This document shows, one piece after another, positions 43,234-51,584 of a DNA stretch of 64,000 nucleotides. A program made the translations under genes and the position numbers. The notes beneath the pieces are model-generated. The model did no database searches. It was not told where the DNA came from and worked only from the letters and a program-made list of their open reading frames with translations. This DNA comes from Nitrospira_D sp035465795 (GTDB lineage: Bacteria; Nitrospirota; Nitrospiria; Nitrospirales; Nitrospiraceae), in assembly GCF_049546785.1 (NCBI RefSeq), contig NZ_JBMWAN010000006.1:65467-129466 (forward strand), in the 5' to 3' direction. How positions within the stretch are numbered: position 1 is the first letter of the stretch; each line of letters starts with the position of its first letter.

Positions 43234-43848
43234 GTGGGGCTTCTCACGCCGGACATACGAAAGACTGCCTGCCGCAGCGCAGAGGCACGGGTCTTCGCCG
43301 TTGCACTGGGCCTCGGGCTCAGTCTGCTGTTGCAAGGCTGCCCCACGCCCTACGAATGGCGCCATCAGGACCAGTGGGACTCACGGGAGCAGATCTGGCT
43401 CTCGGAAGAGAGCCAGGTCAAATTACGTGCAGCTCAATCCAGAGTGTTTGACAGCACCGACCGGCGGCGAACTCTGGAAGTCATTGTCGACACCATGCAG
43501 GACCTGGGGTTCATGGTCGAGGTGCTGGATGAGGAGCTGGGCATCGTGTCGGGCAAGAGATTTGAACCGCTCGAACGGTCCAATATCAGAACGGATCCCT
43601 ACTACCATCTCTACGACGATCAAAGCCTGTTGATCTTCACCAAGTCCTACCTTACCTGGGGTCCTTTCTGGCATCGCAGCGACCTCGTCCGTCTCACCAT
43701 TACGGTGCGCAAGCGGAACGAGACCCAGCTTGTTGTGAGGGCCAGCGCACAATTTTACCTGCGTGCCGTCGAAGACCCTGAGCCGTACCAGAAGTTTTTC
43801 CGTACCCTGGAGCAGGCGCTGTTTCTACGGGCTCAGACGGTCGAATAG
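43234..43848 (+). CDS. Lipoprotein, tandem paralogue family, copy 3
   Basis: A 204-residue lipoprotein from a GTG at 43234. The signal core AVALGLGLSLLLQGC ends in lipobox LQGC. The core VKLRAAQSRVFDSTDRRRTL, DTMQDLGFMVEVLDEELGIV, SGKRFE is homologous to copies 1 and 2, and the end YQKFFRTLEQALFL is again shared. An insert of about 25 residues (YYHLYDDQSLLIFTKSYLTW) distinguishes it. It starts 5 nt after copy 2. Function unknown; the family probably binds something common in the periplasm or outer membrane. Confidence 0.76.
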   Translation: MGLLTPDIRKTACRSAEARVFAVALGLGLSLLLQGCPTPYEWRHQDQWDSREQIWLSEESQVKLRAAQSRVFDSTDRRRTLEVIVDTMQDLGFMVEVLDEELGIVSGKRFEPLERSNIRTDPYYHLYDDQSLLIFTKSYLTWGPFWHRSDLVRLTITVRKRNETQLVVRASAQFYLRAVEDPEPYQKFFRTLEQALFLRAQTVE

Positions 43849-43949
43849 CCCGGCATCGCCGTCTCCCCCCACTGGGCCAGGCTCGTCCTGTATCGGAACC
43901 GGCAGACTTTGCGGCAGAAGAGGCGCAACAATAAGAAGAAGGAGGACTT

Positions 43950-44126
43950 ATGAAAAACGTTGAGATGACCGTTGAAGGGACGATGCTGACTATCAAAGTG
44001 GATTTGTCCAAGGAGTTCGGGCCGTCGGCCTCAGGGAAGACGATCATTATTGCCTCCACGGAAGGAAACGTGACGATTCCCGACCGGGAGGAAAAAGTCG
44101 GACTGAACGTCTACCGGAAGAAATAA
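43950..44126 (+). CDS. Small conserved-looking protein, 58 residues
   Basis: Behind a strong AAGAAGGAGGA ribosome site, the ATG at 43950 opens a 58-residue protein: MKNVEMTVEGTMLTIKVDLS, then KEFGPSASGKTIIIASTEGN and a Lys-rich end NVYRKK. It looks like a compact all-beta protein with an SKEFGPSxSGKT segment. I recall similar small proteins in several phyla, but no function is assigned. It follows the lipoprotein cluster by about 100 nt and may have its own promoter. Confidence 0.75.
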   Translation: MKNVEMTVEGTMLTIKVDLSKEFGPSASGKTIIIASTEGNVTIPDREEKVGLNVYRKK

Positions 44127-45558
44127 AGGAATGGCTGACAGGAAGCCCGTTCGATAGTCTCCCGGCGCTTCGACTCCCGGAGCATACGACTGCGATAAGG
44201 CCTCAAATTGCTCTGTTTTTGGCCAATTGTACTTTCTGTGTCCACAGTCTAGAGGCCGATCTGTGCATAAGTACGGTCAAATTCCTGATACCCCACAAAA
44301 TTCAAACTATTTCAAGCGTGAAAACCACCAACGGATTTCTTTGCACCAGGGATTGTGGAAAAGGGGAAAAAGGAATCGTCAAGCCGCAAAATGTAGTGGG
44401 TGCCAAGGATCTGACACAATGCCTAATAAATAGGCAATCTGCTCGTTCCACTGTCCGTATAGGCCGTTTCTGCGTTGATCCTACAGCCATGCACAGAGTT
44501 ATCCACAGAAGCTGGGGAGCCAGTAAGAGCTCAGAGTGAGAACGCCAAAATTTCAGCATGATAGGCGGTGCATCGCGTCCGGTGTCGCGGATAAAGCTTT
44601 ATTTTTTTACAAGTGCAACAAATTTCATCCCCGTGTCTATCCGGGTTTCTTTTCATAGCAGACCGTGCGACGGGTCTTGTCGGGACGTTGCGTCCTGATC
44701 CGGCTGCGAAGAGCCGACGCGATGGCAGGCATTGCCGCATGGATAGCGAGCCGGATGGTTCGCAATCCGCAATCTTGACTCGCTGTATCGCGAGGATTAT
44801 CGTGAGGGCGTGGGGGGAGTTAACGCCCCGAGGGAATATGGTCCATAAGGGGGTTGAGTGTGAGGACGGTGTGCAGGACCAGCTTGTACTGGGAAGCCTA
44901 ATGTTCTCCCGAGATCTCCGCCGTACCTACTGATCCTCGGTAGGTGCGTGCTCCTCCCACCCTAATCCCCGCCAGACTTGTCCAGGCCCTCATTCTTAGG
45001 CGAGTGAATACCGTCGTTGACGTCTCCCGGCTCCGCCTCCAGGGTTCCGGCGCTGCTGCCAGGCATTGTCCCTCCAGAAGACATCAAGACATCCCGAAGG
45101 CGGTTGTCTGCCGGTCATCCATCCTCTCCGTTCCCGGGGAGTCGTGTCTTGCTTCCTCCGAAGAGGAATTGCGCCGGCGGATTAATGAGTGCCTGCGTGG
45201 CGGGTTCACACCTTGGCAGGTTCCGGAGGCACAGAGCTCGCGTTGTAGCCCGGGCTGCAGGATAGAACTGGAATTGACCGGGCCGAACAGCGAATGCAAT
45301 CCCGATGCGCCCGACGAGATCATACCGGCGCGCGGCTTCCTGAATCCGTCGCGCCGTCTCACGACTCACCCTGTCGTCGATGGCGCGGCCATGGGTATCG
45401 TTGGGCCGGTTCGATGAGCGCGTCTCATTTCTTCTTCGGAATAAATGACGCGCCCGGCTGCGTACTGAGCCGGTGGAGAGGTCAGGGGTTCGGCAGGCTG
45501 GAATCCCCCTGCGATTTGTGATACCAAGGTTGACCGCGTTACATTTGTGAGAGGGTGA
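44127..45558. other. 1.4-kb gene-poor region with DnaA boxes
   Basis: No frame here has both a ribosome site and protein-like content. The left part (44200-44660) is AT-richer and holds two exact DnaA boxes, TGTGCATAA (44262-44270) and TTATCCACA (44499-44507), plus a one-mismatch box TGTGGAAAA (44354-44362) and a T-run (TTTATTTTTTTAC near 44600). The right part is GC-rich, with overlapping weak frames on both strands that may be remnants of decayed genes. No dnaA or dnaN is nearby, so an origin cannot be claimed. Confidence 0.45.
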
Positions 45559-47601
45559 ATGGCCAAGAAGGTATCGTCTGCTCCGCCGTCTTCTGTGTCC
45601 GCTTCGACCAACGCAGGGCCCGAATCAGTCGCCGGAAGAAAACCCGCTGCGAAATCGCCGCAGCTGGTCACGGCGGTGGAGATGGGCGCACGTCAGCGGG
45701 AAATCTCCGTCTCCGAATTCTTCACGAAGAACCGGCACCTGCTCGGGTTCGACAATCCGCGCAAGGCCTTGCTGACCTGCGTCAAGGAAGCCGTCGATAA
45801 CGCGCTGGACGCGAGCGAAGAAGCCGGGATTCTTCCGGACGTCATGGTGCGGCTCGAAGTGGTGCCGACCGGGGGCGTGACGCCGCCGGCCAGCCAGGCC
45901 ACGCGCTTTCGCGTGACGGTCACGGACAACGGTCCCGGCATTGTCCGCCAGCACATCCCGCGCATTTTCGCCAAGCTCCTCTATGGCTCGAAGTTTCACC
46001 GCATGCGGATGAGCCGCGGGCAGCAGGGCATCGGCATTTCCGCCGCCGGCATGTACGGGCAGTTGACCACCGGGAAGCCGGTGCAAATCATCTCGCGCAC
46101 CGGTCCGAAAGCCGCCGCCCACTACTTCGAAGTCCAGATCGACACCAAGAAGAACGAACCGCTGGTCCATGAAAATAAACAGATCGCCTGGGACCGGCCG
46201 CAAGGCACACAGGTGACGCTGGAGGTCGAAGGGAAGTATCAGAAAGGCCGGGCGTCGGTGGACGAATGGCTGGAGCAGACGTCCATCGCCAATCCCCATG
46301 TGCGGCTGACCTACCGGACGCCGGAAGGCGAGATGAAAGAGTATCCGCGCACCTATCACGATCTGCCGCCTTCGCCGCGCGAGATTAAGCCGCATCCCTA
46401 CGGCATCGAGTTCGGGATGATGCTCAAGATGCTGCAGGACACGAAGGGCCATTCGCTCAACGGCTTCCTCTCCGGCGATTTCTGCCGGGTGTCGCCCCAG
46501 CTCGCCGACGAAATCTGCAAGGCCGCCAAGGTGTCGCCGGCCATGAAGCCGCGCGATCTGAAGGGCCCTGCAGCGGAGATGCTCTATCAGACCATTCAGA
46601 AGACGAAGATCATGGCGCCGCCGACGAATTGCATTTCGCCCATCGGCGAGAAAGCCATTCTCTCCGGACTCTATAAGCAGATCAAAGGCGAGTTCTACAC
46701 GGCGGTCAGCCGGCCGCCGGCCGTGTATCGCGGCAACCCCTTCATCATCGAAGCCGGATTGGCCTACGGGCATAGGCCGGAAGATCAAGCCAGGCCCAAA
46801 CAACCGGCCGGGCCGAAAGCCGAAGGCGAAGGTGAGGAGGAGGACTCGGAACTCGCCCGCGTCATCCGGTACGCGAACCGGGTACCTTTGCTGTATCAGC
46901 AGTCGGCCTGCGCGACGTTTAAGGCGGTCCTGAGCACCACATGGAAACACTACGGCATCGCCCAGTCGCGCGGCGCGCTGCCGGGCGGCCCGATGGTGAT
47001 CTTCGTCCATATGGCTTCGGTGTGGGTGCCGTTCACGAGCGAGTCGAAAGAAGCGATCGCCGACTATGACGAGATCCAGAAGGAAATCACTTTGGCGTTG
47101 CGGGAATGCGGCCGGCGGCTCGGCCTCTTCCTCCGCCGCCGGGAGCGGGCTGCGAGCGAATTCCGCCGGCGCAACATCTTCGAACTCTACATCGAGGAAG
47201 TCGTCGAGGCCTGCAACCGGCTCAAGGGTGGAACGCTGCCCAAAGAAAAGCTCAAGGCGCAGCTGCAGAAGATCGCGACCTCGCGCACCGGCGGACTCAA
47301 GACCGACGAGGCGCTTGGCAAGACCGGCGGCGGACCGGAAGGGTTGCCGGACTCGATCATCGTGACCGCGGAAGGCATCGAAGGCGCCGTCGAGATCGCT
47401 CAGCAGGTGGAGGCGGAGGTTCCGAAGGCCGTCGAGGGTTCCGCCGCCGATGTGCCGGAACAAGAACCGGCCGCCGGACCGTCCACAAGGAAGAAGCGGA
47501 AGGCCGGGTCGGCCAAGTCTGATGCGCCGGTTGCCGGGAAACCGGCATCGCGCAACGCTTCCGGGTCCGCGAAGAGTCCGGCTGCAAGAGGAAAGAAGTA
47601 G
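45559..47601 (+). CDS. top6B: DNA topoisomerase VI subunit B
   Basis: The ATPase subunit of type IIB topoisomerase, which passes one duplex through another using ATP. The 680-residue protein has the GHKL fold: N box CVKEAVDNALDASEEAG (about residues 74-90), VTDNGPGI (about 117-124) and SRGQQGIGISAAGMYGQLTT (about 154-173). The H2TH and transducer domains follow, with the transducer lysine region in MAPPTNCISPIGEK. The C-terminal 130 residues form a Lys/Pro/Ala-rich tail absent from compact archaeal forms, and the first 40 residues are also low-complexity. It lies 6 nt upstream of top6A. Topoisomerase VI is typical of archaea and plants and rare in bacteria. Confidence 0.93.
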   Translation: MAKKVSSAPPSSVSASTNAGPESVAGRKPAAKSPQLVTAVEMGARQREISVSEFFTKNRHLLGFDNPRKALLTCVKEAVDNALDASEEAGILPDVMVRLEVVPTGGVTPPASQATRFRVTVTDNGPGIVRQHIPRIFAKLLYGSKFHRMRMSRGQQGIGISAAGMYGQLTTGKPVQIISRTGPKAAAHYFEVQIDTKKNEPLVHENKQIAWDRPQGTQVTLEVEGKYQKGRASVDEWLEQTSIANPHVRLTYRTPEGEMKEYPRTYHDLPPSPREIKPHPYGIEFGMMLKMLQDTKGHSLNGFLSGDFCRVSPQLADEICKAAKVSPAMKPRDLKGPAAEMLYQTIQKTKIMAPPTNCISPIGEKAILSGLYKQIKGEFYTAVSRPPAVYRGNPFIIEAGLAYGHRPEDQARPKQPAGPKAEGEGEEEDSELARVIRYANRVPLLYQQSACATFKAVLSTTWKHYGIAQSRGALPGGPMVIFVHMASVWVPFTSESKEAIADYDEIQKEITLALRECGRRLGLFLRRRERAASEFRRRNIFELYIEEVVEACNRLKGGTLPKEKLKAQLQKIATSRTGGLKTDEALGKTGGGPEGLPDSIIVTAEGIEGAVEIAQQVEAEVPKAVEGSAADVPEQEPAAGPSTRKKRKAGSAKSDAPVAGKPASRNASGSAKSPAARGKK

Positions 47602-47607
47602 ATACCC

Positions 47608-48714
47608 ATGGCGACCAAACAAAAGAAGAAGACGACGGCCGTCGAAAAAAAATTGATCGGTCTGGCTGACGTGGTCATCACGGCGGCGGAGCGGGCCAAA
47701 GATCCGACGATCGCTATTCCCATCCGGGCACTCTCGAACGTGTCGTTCAATGAACGCAAGGGCCTGATCGAGATGGGGAGCAAAAAACAGGCGCGGTCGT
47801 TCTTCAATGTCGGCATGGCCAAGAAATTCATGCAGACGATGCTGGTGGCCGACGCCCTCTCCGAATTGCAGCGGGCGGACCTCACCACGTCGCTTCGGGA
47901 AATTTATTACCGCACGAAGCACACCATCGCCGATTCCCACGAGAACACGTTCGACACGCAGGACGAATCCGACCCCGTCATCGAGGACCTGGAAGTCTCG
48001 CTGGCGGCGCTGCGCGAAGAACTGCATGTCCGCGCGGAGAACAGCGGGAGCATCGTGGGACCGGTCGTGTTCGGCGACGACGGCGACCGGGTCGATTGTG
48101 CCAAGCTGGGGAAGGGCGGCTATTCGGTGCCGTCCATCGTAGAGCCGGAGTATCTGGAGATCCGCCGCTGCACCGCCGACTTTGTCCTGCTGGTCGAAAA
48201 GGGCACGCAGTGGAACCGCTTGTCGGAAGATAAATTCTGGCGGCGCTATAACTGTATTCTCCTGACCGGCAACGGCCAGCCGCCGAGGGGCGTACGCCGC
48301 CTCGCACGCCGGTTGCACGAAGAACACCGCCTGCCGGTCTATGTGCTCGTCGATAATGATCCCTGGGGATACTACATTTATTCCGTCATCAAGCAGGGGT
48401 CGATCAATCTGGCCTTTGAAAGCCAGCGCATGGCCATTCCCAAGGCGAAGTTCATAGGGCTGTCGAGCGCCGATCCGGAACGGTACGAGCTGCCGAGAAA
48501 CGTCGGCATCAAGTTGAACGAGAAGGACATTGCGCGGGCCAAAGAACTGATGAACTATCAGTGGTTCCAGAAACCGGCGTGGCAGGCGGAGATCAAGCGC
48601 ATGCTCTCGAGCGGGCTGAAGTACGAACTGGACGCGCTGGCCAACAAGGATTTTCAGTACCTCACGAAGAAGTATCTGCCGCGCAAGCTGAAAGAGAAAG
48701 ACTGGCTGGACTAG
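47608..48714 (+). CDS. top6A: DNA topoisomerase VI subunit A (Spo11-like)
   Basis: The DNA-cleaving subunit. The 368-residue protein has an N-terminal winged-helix CAP domain with the nucleophilic tyrosine in TTSLREIYYRTKHT (about residues 91-104). The Toprim domain has the metal glutamate in LLVEKGTQWNRL and aspartates in VLVDNDPWGYYIYSVIKQGS (about 248-267). The C-terminal region after residue 280 matches Spo11/Top6A (GLSSADPERYEL). Subunit B is 6 nt upstream, so a heterotetramer can form. The gene stays in frame with no sign of decay. Confidence 0.93.
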   Translation: MATKQKKKTTAVEKKLIGLADVVITAAERAKDPTIAIPIRALSNVSFNERKGLIEMGSKKQARSFFNVGMAKKFMQTMLVADALSELQRADLTTSLREIYYRTKHTIADSHENTFDTQDESDPVIEDLEVSLAALREELHVRAENSGSIVGPVVFGDDGDRVDCAKLGKGGYSVPSIVEPEYLEIRRCTADFVLLVEKGTQWNRLSEDKFWRRYNCILLTGNGQPPRGVRRLARRLHEEHRLPVYVLVDNDPWGYYIYSVIKQGSINLAFESQRMAIPKAKFIGLSSADPERYELPRNVGIKLNEKDIARAKELMNYQWFQKPAWQAEIKRMLSSGLKYELDALANKDFQYLTKKYLPRKLKEKDWLD

Positions 48715-48810
48715 CTCCCCGCCGGTCCTGCCGGAGTCCTGCTCCCATCATGGTCGGCGTCACGTGAGTTGCCCTCTCATCATCACTCATGACGAGCATG
48801 TAGTGTTGCT

Positions 48811-50370
48811 ATGAAATCCATCCCCGCTTGGACCGTTCCGCTCCGCGACTGGCAGCGCCGCGCCTGGTCGGCGGTCCTGACCCATGCCCACCGTGATTTT
48901 CTGGCGATGGCCACCCCGGCGGCCGGCAAGACCCGGTTTGCCTTGCGCACGGCGCACGACTTTCTGGCCAAACAGGCGGCAACCAGAATTCTGGTGGTCT
49001 GTCCGACCAACCACTTGCGGACCCAGTGGTCCGATGCGGCCGGCCGGATCGGGCTGCAACTGGATCCGGCGTTGACGAACGATCAAGGATCCGAGGCGCC
49101 GGATTTCCACGGCGCGGTGGTGACGTACCAGCAAGTGAGCCTTGCGCCGGAGATCTTTCAACGGACCTGCCGGAGCAAGAAGACGCTGGTGATTCTCGAC
49201 GAGTTGCACCATGCGGGCGACGGCAAGCACTGGGGAAAGGCGCTGCGCAACGCGTTCGAGCAGGCCGTCTTCCGGTTGATTCTTTCCGGCACACCGTTTC
49301 GGTCGGACAATAACCCCATTCCGTTCATCCGCTACGAACAGGGCGAGAGCCAGGCCGATTTTTCCTACGGCTATACCGAGGCGATTCGCGACAGCGTCTG
49401 CCGGCCCATCCTGTTCCCCAGTTACGAAGGGGAGCTGACCTGGCTCTCGGACGGCCGCGAGCATACGGCCACATTTCAGGACGGGTTGACCTTCGACCGG
49501 CAACGGGAGCGGCTGAAAACCGCGCTCCTGCAAGAAAGCTGGCTCGGTCCGGTCATCACCGACGCCCATGCCCAATTGACCCGCCTGCGGAAAGAGGAAC
49601 AGCCGGATGCGGGCGGATTGATTGTCGCGATGGATCAGGACCATGCCCGCTGGGTGGCCGAACTCGTCGGCCGGATCACCGGCGGCAAAGCCGTCGTCGC
49701 GGTCTCGGATGATCCCGCCGCCTCTCGCGTGATCGAGGAGTTTTCAGAGCACAAAAAGCAGCAGTGGCTGGTTGCCGTGAACATGGTCAGCGAAGGCGTC
49801 GATATCCCCCGCCTGCGTGTCGGCGTGTATGGCACCAACGTGCTGACCGAGATGTATTTCCGGCAGGTGGTCGGCCGCTTTGTCCGTATGCAGGATGGCT
49901 TCCCGAAGCCCCAGCGGGCCTGGCTCTATCTCCCGAAGGATCCGATCCTGGTCCACTACGCCAGGCAGATCAAAGCCGAGCGCGACCATGTCCTGGAAGA
50001 TCTGATGCCCGCCGGACAGCGCGACCTCTTCGGACGCGTGACGGTCTCGACGAACGAGTATGTCCCGCTCACCGCGGTGGCGCGCATGGATACCCTCATC
50101 GGTGAAGATGAACCGAAGACCGAAGAGAACGGGGCGGCGGCAGTCGAGCCGCCTGTGTCTTTGCACGATCAGAAGCGCGATCTGCGGGATTCCCACCGGC
50201 TGCTGGTCGGCACGGTGGCGCGGATGAGCGGCATCGATCACCGGCGATTGAATGCGGAATTGATTGCGCGGACGGGGAGCCGGGTCGATCAGGCGACGGT
50301 GGATCAGTTGCAGAAACGGATTCAGCTCCTGGAACGCTGGCGGGACCGCGGGTACGACGGCAAGCGATAA
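48811..50370 (+). CDS. SF2 DEAD/DEAH-box helicase
   Basis: A 519-residue superfamily 2 helicase. Q-like start LRDWQRRAW, motif I ATPAAGKTRFAL (about residues 34-45), motif II VILDELHHA (about 126-134), motif III LILSGTPFR, a C-terminal RecA domain with GVDIPRLRVGVY (motif V) and VVGRFVRMQ (motif VI). A C-terminal segment after residue 400 is charged and may contact partners. It resembles the XPB/restriction-type helicases that translocate on duplex DNA. It follows top6A on the same strand after about 95 nt and ends at a strong hairpin. Role in repair or defence unknown. Confidence 0.85.
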   Translation: MKSIPAWTVPLRDWQRRAWSAVLTHAHRDFLAMATPAAGKTRFALRTAHDFLAKQAATRILVVCPTNHLRTQWSDAAGRIGLQLDPALTNDQGSEAPDFHGAVVTYQQVSLAPEIFQRTCRSKKTLVILDELHHAGDGKHWGKALRNAFEQAVFRLILSGTPFRSDNNPIPFIRYEQGESQADFSYGYTEAIRDSVCRPILFPSYEGELTWLSDGREHTATFQDGLTFDRQRERLKTALLQESWLGPVITDAHAQLTRLRKEEQPDAGGLIVAMDQDHARWVAELVGRITGGKAVVAVSDDPAASRVIEEFSEHKKQQWLVAVNMVSEGVDIPRLRVGVYGTNVLTEMYFRQVVGRFVRMQDGFPKPQRAWLYLPKDPILVHYARQIKAERDHVLEDLMPAGQRDLFGRVTVSTNEYVPLTAVARMDTLIGEDEPKTEENGAAAVEPPVSLHDQKRDLRDSHRLLVGTVARMSGIDHRRLNAELIARTGSRVDQATVDQLQKRIQLLERWRDRGYDGKR

Positions 50371-50373
50371 CGG

Positions 50374-50398
50374 AAGGGGCAGCCTGCGGCTGCCCCTT
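50374..50398 (+). terminator. Bidirectional hairpin terminator
   Basis: AAGGGGCAGCC-TGC-GGCTGCCCCTT, a perfect 11-bp stem with a 3-nt loop, begins a few nt after the helicase stop and ends 8 nt before the stop of the convergent small membrane gene. AA on one side and TT on the other let it work in both directions. Confidence 0.85.
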
Positions 50399-50406
50399 CG
50401 GTTGGT

Positions 50407-50631
50407 CTAGATCGGCGGAAGCATCCAGTAGCACCAGGCCAGAATGATCGGCGTGGCGACATACGTCGCGGTCTTTCCGAAGGAATCGTAGACGCCGTAG
50501 AGCAGTACGGCGCCGATGATGAAGAAATACAACATGCCGATACCCCGGTAGCTCGCGTTGTGTTCCGCGGCGAGCGCGAGTGTGGGAAGGCTGCCCAAGA
50601 GGCCGGCCGACAACATGGCTGCTCGTTTCAT
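50407..50631 (-). CDS. Small membrane protein with signal peptide
   Basis: A 74-residue protein. Residues 1-22 look like a cleaved signal peptide (MKRAAMLSAGLLGSLPTLAL, AA). Two helices follow (about 33-47 IGMLYFFIIGAVLLY and 57-72 YVATPIILAWCYWMLP). GGAGG precedes the ATG. It is convergent with the helicase across the hairpin terminator. No family recognised. Confidence 0.65.
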   Translation of the reverse strand: MKRAAMLSAGLLGSLPTLALAAEHNASYRGIGMLYFFIIGAVLLYGVYDSFGKTATYVATPIILAWCYWMLPPI

Positions 50632-50690
50632 TGGAGGCTCCTTTGTGGTGATGGTGAGGGGAGGGACGCAGGCTTGGCGCTGACACAGAA

Positions 50691-50728
50691 ACGCCCTCGT
50701 GGCGTCGCTCGGCTCGCCAGGAGGGCGT
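50691..50728 (+). terminator. Strong hairpin in the divergent gap
   Basis: Arms ACGCCCTCGTGGCG (50691-50704) and CGCCAGGAGGGCGT (50715-50728) pair with one G-G mismatch around a 10-nt loop. It lies in the 393-nt gap between the divergent membrane gene (50631) and thioredoxin-like gene (51025), where no terminator is expected. It could be a leader structure or part of a small RNA. No poly-T tract follows on either strand. Confidence 0.4.
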
Positions 50729-51024
50729 GAGGAAATGATGACCGGAGGGACGGGAGTGACCGGGCCGAGCCTAGCAGGAAATCACGCGGTGCCTCTTTGT
50801 CTCAGTGTGAGGCGCCCATGCTGCGCCTTCTCCCTCGGGAAGTCAACGCCGGCGCAGGTGTGAGGGAGTCGGTGAGGGAGACCCGGCGCTTCTTGCACCG
50901 TCTTTTCAGCGGGTGCTAAGATCCGAAACGAAGCGAGGTGACGGCTGAGGCTGAGTGCCCGGAGCTCACGTCTTCTTCCCACTGAACCTCGACCGTAGCC
51001 TCAACCTGAACCTTCGGAGAACGT

Positions 51025-51288
51025 ATGGCCAATATCACCTTGCTCGTATCGCCCAGTTGCGGGGCCTGCCCGTCGGCCAAGAGCCTCTGGAAACAGCTCC
51101 GCGTCAAGTACAGCTTTTCGTATCGCGAAGTGGATATCACGACAGAGGATGGACGGAGTCTCGCCGACCGGCATTCGGTTCGGGCGGTCCCGGCCACGAT
51201 TATCGACGGGCGCCTGACCTTCGTCGGCGTGCCGAGCCGGGAAAGCGCCGAGAAGGCGCTCCAGCTGAAAATGAAACCGAGAGAATAG
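51025..51288 (+). CDS. Thioredoxin/glutaredoxin-like protein
   Basis: An 87-residue protein with the thioredoxin fold of glutaredoxin size. The active-site CGAC is in VSPSCGACPSAKSLW (residues 12-15), a second strand SYREVDITTED follows, and the cis-proline is in VRAVPATIIDGRL. It likely acts as a disulfide reductant or metal/cluster chaperone in the cytoplasm. A 52-residue zinc-ribbon gene starts 14 nt downstream, suggesting joint expression. Confidence 0.82.
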   Translation: MANITLLVSPSCGACPSAKSLWKQLRVKYSFSYREVDITTEDGRSLADRHSVRAVPATIIDGRLTFVGVPSRESAEKALQLKMKPRE

Positions 51289-51301
51289 GACCGATATCCG
51301 C

Positions 51302-51460
51302 ATGGTGGACGACGACGATTTTGAATTGCCGGAACTTCCGATCATCGATAAGGGACCGCCTCCCGATTGTCCGATCTGCGGCGATCCCATGGCGTGGATC
51401 GACGGCGACTGGGCCTGCGTCGATTGCAACGGGGAATTGCTGGGCCCTGAGACAGGGTAG
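51302..51460 (+). CDS. 52-residue zinc-ribbon protein
   Basis: The ATG at 51302 starts a 52-residue acidic protein, MVDDDDFELPELPIIDKGPP, followed by PDCPICGDPM and WACVDCNGELLG. Two CxxC knuckles 14 residues apart form a zinc ribbon. It starts 14 nt after the thioredoxin-like stop on the same strand. The partner redox protein may act on its cysteines, which is inference. Too short for many gene finders. Confidence 0.72.
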   Translation: MVDDDDFELPELPIIDKGPPPDCPICGDPMAWIDGDWACVDCNGELLGPETG

Positions 51461-51584
51461 AGTGACAGGCAAGGGGTGCGAGGCGCGAGGCTAGAGGAGT
51501 TGCAGGCTTGTTCCACCAGTACAATCATTCATGATGTCTCGAACCTATCGCCTCAAGCCCCGAGCCTCTTGCCAGGCGTAGCTT

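Noticed and set aside
44219..44539. A 106-residue plus-strand frame beginning MANCTFCVHSLEADLC
   Set aside because: No ribosome site, spans two DnaA boxes, and its composition does not look like a folded protein.
44127..45558. Calling this region oriC
   Set aside because: Two exact DnaA boxes and an AT-rich tract are suggestive, but no dnaA/dnaN, no cluster of boxes in phase and no gene-orientation switch are seen. Kept only as a question.
45115..45671. Two minus-strand frames joined by a GTGA overlap upstream of and into top6B
   Set aside because: No ribosome site, overlap with the start of a certain gene, and no family-like sequence; at most a decayed remnant.
45625..48327. A 900-residue minus-strand open frame across top6B and top6A
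   Set aside because: Arg/His/Phe-rich shadow of high-GC coding sequence on the other strand; both plus-strand genes have full catalytic motifs.
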